In this document: positions 48,137 to 57,900 of the stretch, one piece after another
Position numbering within the stretch: the first letter of the stretch is position 1
Layout: every line of letters begins with the position of its first letter
From: Oikopleura dioica
Taxonomy: Eukaryota; Chordata; Appendicularia; Copelata; Oikopleuridae
Length of the DNA stretch: 64,000 nucleotides
Assembly: GCA_907165135.1 (NCBI GenBank)
Contig: CAJRAX010000007.1
Coordinates: 1 to 64,000 of the forward strand
Direction: 5' to 3'
Program-made: the position numbers and the translations under genes
The notes under the pieces: generated by a model
What the model was told of the DNA's origin: nothing
The model's input: only the letters and a program-made list of their open reading frames with translations
Databases searched by the model: none

Positions 48137-49245
48137 TGGTGACCCCAACTCCTGAAGAGGTACTGTACAAGAGTCATGCGCTTTTTTCGGTTTCCCCAAA
48201 TCAGATGATTAGATTAGGAATGAGAAATTTCGAATTCAATTTGATTAATTCTACAATTAAAGACAAATTACAGCGTGCAAAATGGATTTTTGAAAAATCT
48301 CTGGCGGAAAATAAACCCGAAAACAAAGAGGACCTCGAGGCTCAATTTTCGCGCCTTTCAAGCTCTTTTGTTTATAATTCATGCGAGCCGGAATTTCTTA
48401 GGGAATACGGGGAAGATCTTTATGGATTTGAATCAGCTGAGGAAAAATTGTCTTTTTTGACGTCTGTTTTTGGCGACGAATCGCCCGAGGAAAAGATCCT
48501 TCGAAACAAAGAAAAAATGGAAAATCTCACCCGAAAGAGCGAGAACAATGAAAAATTCGAGATATTTTTGTCACGTGTTAAAACTGTCGCGGAGAAAATT
48601 ACGCAGAAACCGGACGCGAGAGAATACATTATCGACGCGCAATTTAGAAAATCGCTCACGCCTGAACTGCAGAATTTTCTTCGCGATCAGTGTATGCTTG
48701 AAAAAACACCCGAGGAAATATCCAAATTTCTTGACAAAAGAAAACGAAATGAGACTATCCCCAAAATTGCCCAAATCGAAATTGACGCGAAACTTGGCTC
48801 GTTTTTCCAGTCGACTTCCGACTTAATTTCAAAATCGACAATGTCCTTTGAGGATCAAATTTCTCAATTGAAAATTGAACAGAAAAAATCAGAAGAGGCG
48901 GCGGAAAAACGGGCGAGTGCGCTTCATGATCAAATTGAAAAACTAACGGCAACAATTGCAAAATTAGAAGTTGATCGCCGCAACGATCAGAGTTTGACGC
49001 GTCAAAATAACCAGCAACGGAATTTTCAAAGTCGAAATTTGGGCGCGCCAAACCCGGATCGGCCAAGGCCTCGACGATTTTGTGGATTTTGTAACACAGA
49101 CACTCATTTTAGATCGCATTGCCCCTTTATTACCTGTCATTTTTGTCAGAAAAAAGGCCACATGAAAACAGCTTGCCCCGATAATCCCGATAGAATTTAC
49201 AGAGCTGCTCGGGTCGAGGGAGAAGAAACTTCAAAAAACGAGTAA
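48136..49245 (+). CDS. gag: Element C Gag
   Basis: 369 residues starting at the ATG made of the last LTR base and the first two bases of the primer binding site. The frame is open further upstream into the LTR, but that start is not ATG. Capsid-like helical part to about residue 225 (TPELQNFLRDQ...FLDKRKRNE, shared with element B), coiled-coil region about 240-285, Arg/Asn/Pro-rich linker, then two zinc knuckles, CGFCNTDTHFRSHC (about 316-329) and CHFCQKKGHMKTAC (about 334-347). It ends SKNE at a TAA three codons past the start of an A6 run that forms the frameshift heptamer. The frame is intact. Confidence 0.92.
   Translation: MVTPTPEEVLYKSHALFSVSPNQMIRLGMRNFEFNLINSTIKDKLQRAKWIFEKSLAENKPENKEDLEAQFSRLSSSFVYNSCEPEFLREYGEDLYGFESAEEKLSFLTSVFGDESPEEKILRNKEKMENLTRKSENNEKFEIFLSRVKTVAEKITQKPDAREYIIDAQFRKSLTPELQNFLRDQCMLEKTPEEISKFLDKRKRNETIPKIAQIEIDAKLGSFFQSTSDLISKSTMSFEDQISQLKIEQKKSEEAAEKRASALHDQIEKLTATIAKLEVDRRNDQSLTRQNNQQRNFQSRNLGAPNPDRPRPRRFCGFCNTDTHFRSHCPFITCHFCQKKGHMKTACPDNPDRIYRAARVEGEETSKNE
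48137..48151 (+). other. Primer binding site of element C
   Basis: TGGTGACCCCAACTC directly follows the LTR end TATCA, with no spacer. The boundary is proven by comparison with the right LTR, which is followed by satellite. The site also encodes the Gag N terminus (MVTPT). The primer tRNA would end ...GGGTCACCA and is not identified. Confidence 0.75.
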
Positions 49246-49280
49246 ATGGAACTGAAAGCCCTGGTCAGGCACCAGTTCCA
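49233..49280 (+). promoter_or_regulatory. Putative -1 ribosomal frameshift signal, gag-pol of element C
   Basis: Canonical heptamer A-AAA-AAC at 49233-49239 in the gag frame, two codons before the gag TAA. After a 7-nt spacer, TGGAACTG (49247-49254) pairs perfectly with CAGTTCCA (49273-49280). Inside the loop GCC (49258-49260) and GGC (49268-49270) can extend the fold. Pol is open in the -1 frame from here on. Confidence 0.9.
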
Positions 49281-50471
49281 AGGACTTGTTCAATTTTTCG
49301 CATTGGATTACAATATTTTGTAGAAATGACAGTTTTTTCAAAAAAAATAAAAATGCTCGTCGATTCTAGCTCCCAACTTAACCTTTTGCCCAAATCATTT
49401 ATTCCCGATAATGTTAAAATTCAAGCCCCTGATATTTTTGCTAAAAATTACGGTGGAGGAAGTATTGAAATTCTTGGTTTTGTCGAATGTGATTTTCATG
49501 TTAAAACGGAAAAATGGGGTAAATCGCGATTTTATATTGTAAATGACAATTGTCAGGCAATTCTCGGTTCGGAAGCACTTAAATCTAATGAAATTATGAT
49601 CAATCTTCATCGAAATCGTCTAGTTAAATCTGGTCCTATAGAGCGAATGGCGAATTTATGTAATAATGCATCAAAAAGCCCAACAGTTAATAACATTGAG
49701 CAAGACAGTTTTTATGCCGTTTCTGAGCAAACTTACACATTTCGAGGCAAAAGTGAGCAAATTATCGATTTAAAAATTCCTCATTTGAACAGATCAATGA
49801 ATCTTTTTTTAGAAGAAAGCCAGCTTAAAAATTCGAAGCTAGAGTTAATAGAATCATTCCAGAGAGTTGATCCCGAGAATCCATTCTTTCGTATTCTTGT
49901 TATAAATCCCCTGAATTCTACAGTTAAAATTCCTGCTGGCACGGCCTTTGCAAAACTAGCGGAAATAGCTGAGATCGCCCAAATCAAGCCCTCAAAAAAA
50001 GATCTTAATTTTCTTCTTTCGCGGTTAAAAATAGGCAATATATCGAAAAAGAATAAGCCGGTACTTTTTGGTCTTCTTGCTATATACACCCATTTATTTC
50101 AAGACGAGGACGACAATTTGCCTGTTTCGAACCTTGAAAAATTTTCGATTGAACTAGAGACTGATCGCCCGATTTGTAGCAATATGTACAGAACGCCATA
50201 TGCCTTGCGGGGAATAATGACCGGTACTACTACCTCCTACCTTGGGCAAGACATGATAATGCGAATTAATTCACCCTATAATAGCCCCGCGTTACTCGTA
50301 AGGAAAAAGAATGGTACATTCAGATTATGTATTGATTACAGGAAATTAAATTCGTTTACGCTCCAGCAGCATCATCCGTTGCAACAAATTGAAGACGTTT
50401 TAGGGTATTTAGAAAATAGCATTATTTTTCTTGTGTTGATTTGCGAAAAGGATTTCATCAGTGCCTCGTAG
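49242..50471 (+). pseudogene. pol: Element C Pol, N-terminal part (protease and start of RT)
   Basis: Open from the frameshift site; the ATG at 49326 is not needed as a start. The protease region is MLVDSSSQLNLLPKSFIP: the catalytic triad position reads D-S-S where retroviral-type proteases have D-T-G or D-S-G. Element B has D-T-G here. The protease-RT linker parallels element B. RT begins with NSPALLVRKKNGTFRLCIDY, but the frame is lost at about 50425-50440, next to a T-run just upstream of the first RT catalytic aspartate block. The rest of Pol continues in another frame from 50441. Confidence 0.85.
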
Positions 50472-53362
50472 ATGAGAAATCGCGAGAAAAACTAGCTTTT
50501 TCGACTGAAGACGGACAATTTACTTGGAAAAGGCTTCCAATGGGTCTCAAAAATGCCCCTATTCATTTCGCAAAATGCATGGATGTTATTTTACGAGACA
50601 CGCCGAAAACTCAAATTTGCGCTTATCTTGACGATTTAGTGGTCCATTCAAGAACGGAAGAAGAACATTTAGCCAATTTACGTAAATTATTTCAAATTTT
50701 AGACCAAAATAATTTACGGATTAACATCGACAAAGCGAGTTTTTTTGAGCGAAAAGCATGCATTTTGGGTTTTGAAATTTTTGAAGGGAGAATACGGCCA
50801 TCACAGGACAAGATCGAAGCGGTTAAAAATCTGTCTATTCCGAGAAACCGTGAGGAGGCACAATCACTTTTCGGACTTCTTTCGCAGCACAGAAAATTTA
50901 TTAAAAATTTTGCACCCCTGGGAGTAGAAATTTCAAAAACGTACAGAGGGTCATTTTGTTGGACAAAAGAGGCGACGATTTCACTCGAAAAGCTCAAAAG
51001 TATCATCTGCCATAACGCTCTTGAGCTCAAAATCCCCCCACTAAATGACGGTGTTTTCGTACTCGAGACAGACGCATCTAATCATAGTTTTGGTGGAGTT
51101 CTTTATCTTTGCGCGGAGCGAAATAAAAATCACCATCATTCTCATAATTGCCTACAACCGATAGCTTACCACTCGCTTAATTTTACGCCGGCACAACAGA
51201 AATACGGGACATTGGAAAAAGAACTTTATAGTGGGAAGACATGTATGGAACGATGGAGGGCTTATCTTGCTTATGTCGATTTTCTTTGGATTACTGATAA
51301 CTCTTGTGTTAAATACGCTCAATCCTTCAAGACAAATAATTTAAAAATTCAAAGATGGTTTACGGAGCTTCAGGGCTTTTCATTTCGAATTGAACAGAGG
51401 AAAACTCATCAAATGAAAATAAGTGATTGCCTTAGTCGTAATACATTAAATTGTTCGATCAATCAAATAAAATTTACCCCTGAATCATTCGTAGAGTTTC
51501 AAAAATCTGACCCAGTATTATCACAAGTTAGACGTTTCGTTAGTATTGATAGATGGCCAAATAACCCACCAAGCGAGCTTTACCCATTCTTTTTACGTAG
51601 ACCTGACCTTGAAATCCTTGGGTCTGGTGAGCTAGCTATAAATTCTCCAGCCTATCAAAAAAGATTTTGCGTCCCCGAGGCATTGACAGAGACAATTTGC
51701 AGCGAATATCATGATCACTCTCATTTCGGAGTCGATATTACAACCGAAAAAATTTCTAGAAAGTATTTTTGGCCGGGATTAAAAAATACAGTCGCGAGCT
51801 TTATAAAATCATGTCACAAATGTCAAATTTCAAAACCAAATCTACAGCCTAACAAACCTCCTTTAGGCAAATCTGAAACACCAAGCGGCCCTTTTGAAAT
51901 TTTGTACTTTGATTTAATTGGCCCACTTCAAGAAACTGATTTTGGTCATAAATATATAATGGTGGTTATTGACGGTTTTAGCAAAAAAGTTTACGCGGAG
52001 CCCCTATCGTGCAAAAAATCGGATTATTTACTGCAAAAATTCCGGAGCGTATTATTTAGAAATCCAAAATTTCCAAAATATATGGTTTTAGATAACGCGA
52101 AGGAACACGTTCTGATTGAAAAATTTTTGAAAGAAAATAAAATTGGTGTACATTATATTCCCCCGCGTCATCCCCAATCTAACGGGCAAGTTGAAAACGT
52201 CAATAGAACCATAAAAGCCAGGCTCAGGGCTCGTTCAAATTGGGTGAATTGGGATATTTTTCTGTTTGAAATTGTTCACGAAATAAACAGTAGTTTACAC
52301 ACAGTACTCGGAACAACCCCATTTTGTGTAGAAACTGGTATAAAAAGCAGTCATCATTTTCAAGACCCTTATTGGCGAACATACGGAGATAAAATCGACG
52401 TAGACTTTGAGAAAATTCGTGCGAAAATTGAACAAGAAAAGCAAAAAAGAATGACCAAATTTGAAAATCCCCGTTTCAAAGAATACAATTTAGGCGATAA
52501 AGTTCTTATTAAAAATTTCCGCGAAAAATTTCCTCCGTTTTTAGGTCCTTATGAAGTGACGTTTAAATCCCCGAGTGGTCTGTGGTACGCTGTTAAAAAT
52601 GATAAGGACGAATTTAGGCGACATGCGGAACATATGAAAAGTTATTCTCAGCGAAATTCAATTTTAGAGACGAATAATGATGTTGAAAAATACTCCAAGA
52701 TTGTGACAAAGCCACAAGAGAACGATCTCGAGTTTTTTGAATTTTTTTCCGAAAACTGTCTTTTTTCGAAGGATTCCCTCGGCCGGTTTGCTGAAAATTC
52801 CCCCACAGAAAAAGAATCGGAAAAAGCGCATGAACCTTTCTCCTCCGAAAGGTCAGATCAGTCTTTACAATCGGAACCTTATCGGGAGCGGTCTAGTTCT
52901 TCTTCAGAACCAGAAAATTTTTCATCCTCATCGACTCTTTTGATAGAAATGCCAGTACCGAATATAAATGGTAATCAAGAACGTGATTTGAATCAAGTAG
53001 GAAATGGATCAGACATTGTGCTTGATTCCGAGAAATCAAGTTCTGATTCTGAGCTCTCTGTTAATTTGACATCGTACGATAAATTGCCCGAAATTGATCC
53101 GCTAGTTGCTTTAAAACGTAGAAGGGAAAGATCTGATGATTCCGTTGTCGAGCGTAAAATTGCTAAATTTACAGTTGAAAATAATTTGGAAAACATGTCA
53201 ATTTTAATTAAAATGGAAAATCATGATCTTGACTTTTTCGAACATCTTAATGATAAATGGAAAAATACAGACGACATAGAGGAGACCTATGTTGAAAATG
53301 GTATATTTATCAAACTGAACGAATTAACAAGAGACTCTCTTTTATTCATTCTTTTAAAATGA
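50441..53362 (+). pseudogene. pol: Element C Pol, C-terminal part (RT, RNase H, integrase, acidic tail)
   Basis: 973 residues, open from near the RT break; the first codon is TTG, so this is a continuation rather than a start. RT: RLPMGLKNAP and YLDD at 62-65. RNase H: D211, E261, D286, D329. Integrase: finger with H424, H428, C458, C461 and catalytic D491, D551, E585, followed by a GDKVLIK...GPYEV module at about 685-705. Residues about 740-930 form an acidic Ser/Glu-rich tail with a basic patch (LKRRRERSDDSVVERKIAK) that could be a nuclear localisation signal. The end (NGIFIKLNELTRDS) begins the first SAP/Rho_N-like unit and is then cut by a TGA overlapping the next ATG (ATGA). Confidence 0.9.
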
Positions 53363-53832
53363 ATCAGGAATTTGATCTTGAGGAATCAAGGGCAAAACTT
53401 CAGATAAAAGTGAAGGAAACTATTCGTAGAGAATATCCGAATTGGCGTAAATCGAGAAACGGACAACTCCTTTTTTGCGGTCTTTAGAGTGCAAAAGAGC
53501 GAACGTTGTACGAACTAACTGTCCCCGAGCTAAAAACTGTATGCGCATTTTATGATTTACCCTGTAAATTTCGAAACTGCTCAAAAACAATTTTACAGGC
53601 ATCTATCGAAACAGAACTGCTTAAAAATTTCCAAATCATCCAATGCGTAAAAATGTTCTTGTTTTTCTTCCGGACTTTGAAACTGAAATATAAAAAGATG
53701 GGCGATAAAGATGCTCGTTTGGGACCCATGGAAGGTCACAGTGATATCCTTAGGGAACAACGCCTCAAGCCAAATAAAAATTTTTATTTCACGGCCAAAT
53801 ATTTACGCCAATTCGGTTCTACGTTAGTTTAA
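53359..53832 (+). pseudogene. Element C tail: SAP/Rho_N-like domain, with in-frame TAG
   Basis: Starts at an ATG overlapping the preceding TGA (-1 frame relative to pol). It encodes REYPNWRKSRNGQLLFCGL, an in-frame TAG at about 53485, and then LYELTVPELKTVCAFYDL and a basic helix. The frame runs on through the start of the 3' LTR (53742) to a stop at 53832, so the native C terminus is uncertain. Elements B and E have the same domain without the internal stop. Likely the end of the Pol tail broken by a frame change and a nonsense mutation. Confidence 0.7.
53722..53741 (+). promoter_or_regulatory. Conserved pre-LTR motif of element C
   Basis: GGACCCATGGAAGGTCACAG immediately before the 3' LTR start TGATATCC; element E has a close match at the same spot. 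No normal polypurine tract is present, so this motif may serve in plus-strand priming or packaging (inference). Confidence 0.55.
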
Positions 53833-54945
53833 ATTTGTCTTGTCAGCTTGGTATCACCAAATTGATCAGACATATTTGCAAAAATCATTTCACGATATTC
53901 TACTTAAAATGAAAAGATGGTCAGTTTTAACGAGCCAGATTGACCCAAAATTGTCTTATCATCATGTCATCTCCTTACGATCTATACGTTCTATCATTGG
54001 AATGCTCATATGCTCTCATCATAATACTTTTCTAGTGCAATCTGATGTCAATTCATCCAAAAATATGCTATTTGCAAAACTGCATGTTTAATCTATTTAT
54101 CGATATTTCTTATCATTGCTTTGCGATTTTAAAGTTCGATTATTGACAGTGCATACGATTCAACTTCTACAACAAGAAAGTCGTCAACATCTTCTTCAAC
54201 AACAACTACTCCAACGAGCCGATAAACCGTCGTATCATCTCGGTGCCGTGGGGTCGGACAAACTCTATGTCAGGGCGTCCGCTTGTCGCAAATTAGCTCA
54301 TCCGTAAGAGAAGATACGGTGCGAACCGCGACAGTAACTTCCCCCGGGTATGTTCCTTGGAATTTGCTTCTTCTGTGATTTCAATTTTGATAAATTCATT
54401 TTATAAAATCCTGACCAAATTTTATTCAATTTATTTGTTAAAATTTTGTATATATTCTTTTTACTTTTCTCATCCTTTTTTTATTTCAACCATAATTAAC
54501 AGTCACTTCTACGGTCACATAGTGAGAAGTTTAAGTGGCTGTTATTATTTTCTGCTTTTATTTTGAAAAAATTAATTTGCGTTTTATCTCGTCACGCGCG
54601 GCGCCGGCTCCCGAAACCTTTGAAAATAACTTGCTTGGCAAGTTCGATCAGCTCGTCTTCCGAAAAGAAATCGATCCGAAAGGATTTCCCGCAAGAAAAA
54701 CCGCTAAAGAAAGCCACGGGCTCTCTTCCTTGTTTTCAAAAGAAAAATTGTTTTTCAAAAACAACCGCTTGTTCAAAAACACTGATCAAATCTCGCTGCT
54801 ATTTAACCCCGCGTCGCGCCTTTTTCAGTCATTCAAATCACAAATAAAACCACGCAAATTTAAAATTTGATTCTCGTTATTTTGGCTTGGCATTCTAGAG
54901 TTAGAGATCGAGCAAAATTCTTGCAGGACAGCCGCTTCCGTATCA
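53742..54945 (+). mobile_element. Element C 3' LTR (1204 bp)
   Basis: Almost identical to 46934-48136; the visible differences are A- and T-run lengths (for example near 46972 and 47651 in the left copy). Ends CGTATCA, followed by the target duplication and satellite. Confidence 0.97.
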
Positions 54946-57900
54946 CTGTAAATCATCTGAAAACGCCAAAAAACGCATCAGAATTTTTTTTAATTTTTTT
55001 TTTTATTTTTATGAACTGTAAATTATCTGAAAACGCCAAAAAACGTATCAGAATTTTTTTTAATTTTTTTTTAAATTTTTATGAACTGTTAATCATCTTA
55101 AAACGCCAAAAAACGCATCAGAATTTTTTAATTTTTTTTTTATGAACTGTAAATTATCTAAAAACGCCAAAAAACGCATCAGAATTTTTTAATTTTTTGT
55201 TTTTATGAACTGTAAATCATCTGAAAACGCCAAAAACGCATTAGAATTTTTCTTAATTTTTTTATTTTTTTGAACTGTAAATCATCTGAAAATGCCAAAA
55301 ACGCATCAGAATTTTTCTTAATTTTTTCGATTTTTTGAACTGTAAATCATCTGAGAACGCCAAAAAACGCATCAGAATTTTTTTTAATTTTTTTTTTATT
55401 TTTATGAACTGTAAATCATCTGAAAACGCCAAAAAACGCATCAGAATTTTTTTTTATTTTTTTATTTTTATGAACTGTAAATCATCTGAAAACGCCAAAA
55501 ACGCATCAGAATTTTTTTAATTTTTTATTTTTATGAACTGTAAATTATCTGAAAACGCCAAAAACGCATCAGAATTTTTTTTTTTTTTTCATTTTTATGA
55601 ACTGTAAATCATCTAAAAACGCCAAAAAACGCATCAGAATTTTTCTTAATTTTTTTCGATTTTTTTAAACTGTCAATTATCTGAAAACGCCAAAAAATGC
55701 ATCAGAATTTTTATTAATTTTTTTTTTATTTTTATGAATTGTAAATCATCTAATACGGCAAAAAACGCATCAGAATTTTTCTCCATTTTTTTTGTTATTT
55801 TTATGAACTGTAAATCATCTGAAAACGCAAAACAACGCATCAGAATTTTGATTAATTTTTTTTTTATTTTTATGAACTGTAAATCATCTGAAAACGCCAA
55901 AAAACGCATCAGAATTTTTTTTATTTTTTATTTTTATGAACTGTAAATCATCTGAAAACGCCAAAAAACGCATCAGAATTTTTCTTAATTTTTTTTATTT
56001 TTTTGAACTGTAAATCATCTGAAAATGCCAAAAAACGCATCAGAATTTTTCTTAATTTTTTTCGATTTTTTGAACTGTAAATCATCTGAAAACGCCAAAA
56101 AACGCATCAGAATTTTTCTTAATTTTTTTTTATTTTTTTGAACTGTAAATCATCTGAAAATGCCAAAAAACGCATCAGAAATTTTCTTAATTTTTTTCGA
56201 TTTTTTTGAACTGTAAATTATCTGAAAACGCCAAGAAACGCATAAGAATTTTTTTTAATTTTTTTTTTTTATTTTTATGAACTGTAAATCATCTGAAAAC
56301 GCCAAAAAACGCATCAGAATTTTTTTTAATTTTTTTTTTTATTTTTATGAACTGTAAATCATCTGAAAACGCCAAAAAACGCATCAGAATTTTTCTTAAT
56401 TTTTTTTTATTTTTTTGAACTGTAAATCATCTGAAAATGCCAAAAAACGCATCAGAAATTTTCTTAATTTTTTTCGATTTTTTTGAACTGTAAATTATCT
56501 GAAAACGCCAAGAAACGCATAAGAATTTTTTTTTATTTTTTTTTTTTATTTTTATGAACTGAAAATCATCTGAAAACGCCAAAAAATGCATCAGAATTTT
56601 TCTTTATTTTTTTTGATTTTTGAACTGTTAATTATCATAGAACGCCAAAAAACGCATCAGAATTTTTTTAATTTTTTTTTTTATTTTTTGAATTGTAAAT
56701 CATCTGAAAACGCCGAAAAACGCATCAGAATTTTTCTTAATTTTTTCGATTTTTGAGCTGTAAATTATCTGAAAACGCCAAAAAACGCATCAGAATTTTT
56801 TTTAATTTTTTTTATATTTTTATGAACTGTAAATCATCTAAAAACGCCAAAAAAGCATCAGAATTTTTATTGTTTTTTTATTTTTATGAACTGTTAATCA
56901 TCTGAAAACGCCAAAAAACGCATCAGAATTTTTTTATTTTTTTTTATTTTTATGAACTGTAAATCATCTTAAAACGCCAAAAAACGCATCAGAATTTTTT
57001 TTTTTTTTTCTATTTTTATGAACTGTAAATCATCTGTAAACGCCAAAAATGCATCAGAATTTTTCTTAATTTTTTCGATTTTTTTGAACTGGAAATTATC
57101 TGAAAACGCCAAAAAACGCATCAGAATTTTTATTAATTTTTTTTTTTATTTTTATGAACTGTAAATTATCTGAAAACGCCAAAAAACGCATCAGAATTTT
57201 TTTTAATTTTTTTTTATTTTTATGAACTGTAAATCATCTAAAAACGCCAAAAAACGCATCAGAATTTTTCTTAATTTTTTTCGATTTTTTTAAACTGTCA
57301 ATTATCTGAAAACGCCAAAAAATGCATCAGAATTTTTATTATTTTTTTTTTTATTTTTATGAATTGTAAATCATCTAATACGGCAAAAAACGCATCAGAA
57401 TTTTTCTCAATTTTTTTGTTTATTTCTATGAACTGTTAATCATCTGAAAACGCCAAAAACGCATCAGAATTTTTAATTTTTTGTATTTTTATGAACTGTT
57501 AATCATCTAAAAACGCCAAAAAACGCATCAGAATTTTTCTTAAATTTTTTCGATTTTTTTTACTGTCAATTATCTGAAAACGCCAAAAAATGCATCAGAA
57601 TTTCTATTTATTTTCTTTTTATTTTTATGAATTGTAAATCATCTAATACGGCAAAAAACGCATCAGAATTTTTCACAATTTTTTTGTTTATTTCTATGAA
57701 CTGTAAATCATCTGAAAACGCTCAAAATGGCATCAGAATTTTTCTTTATTTTTTTATTATTTTTATGAACTGTAAATCATCTGAAAACGCAAAACAACGC
57801 ATCAGAATTTTTCTTTATTTTTTTTATTATTTTTATGAACTGTAAATCATCTGTAAACGCAAAAAAACGCATCAGAATTTTTATTTATTTATTTTTATTT

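Larger units (their letters stand above)
46934..54945 (+). mobile_element. Element C: near-complete Ty3/Gypsy-class retrotransposon (8.0 kb)
   Basis: Two LTRs of 1203 and 1204 bp with terminal TGATA...TATCA flank gag, pol and a tail frame on the plus strand. The LTRs differ mainly in homopolymer lengths, so insertion is recent. A perfect 5-bp target duplication (CTGTA) lies within the satellite. No env is present, unlike element B. The coding region has three breaks: an RT frameshift, a frame change before the last tail unit, and an in-frame TAG. The protease active site is also altered, so this copy is probably non-autonomous unless some breaks are sequencing errors. Confidence 0.95.

Noticed and set aside
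49247-49280. Stem after the gag stop of element C considered as a transcription terminator
   Set aside because: No U-run follows, the context is a eukaryotic retroelement, and position and spacing fit a frameshift stimulator instead.
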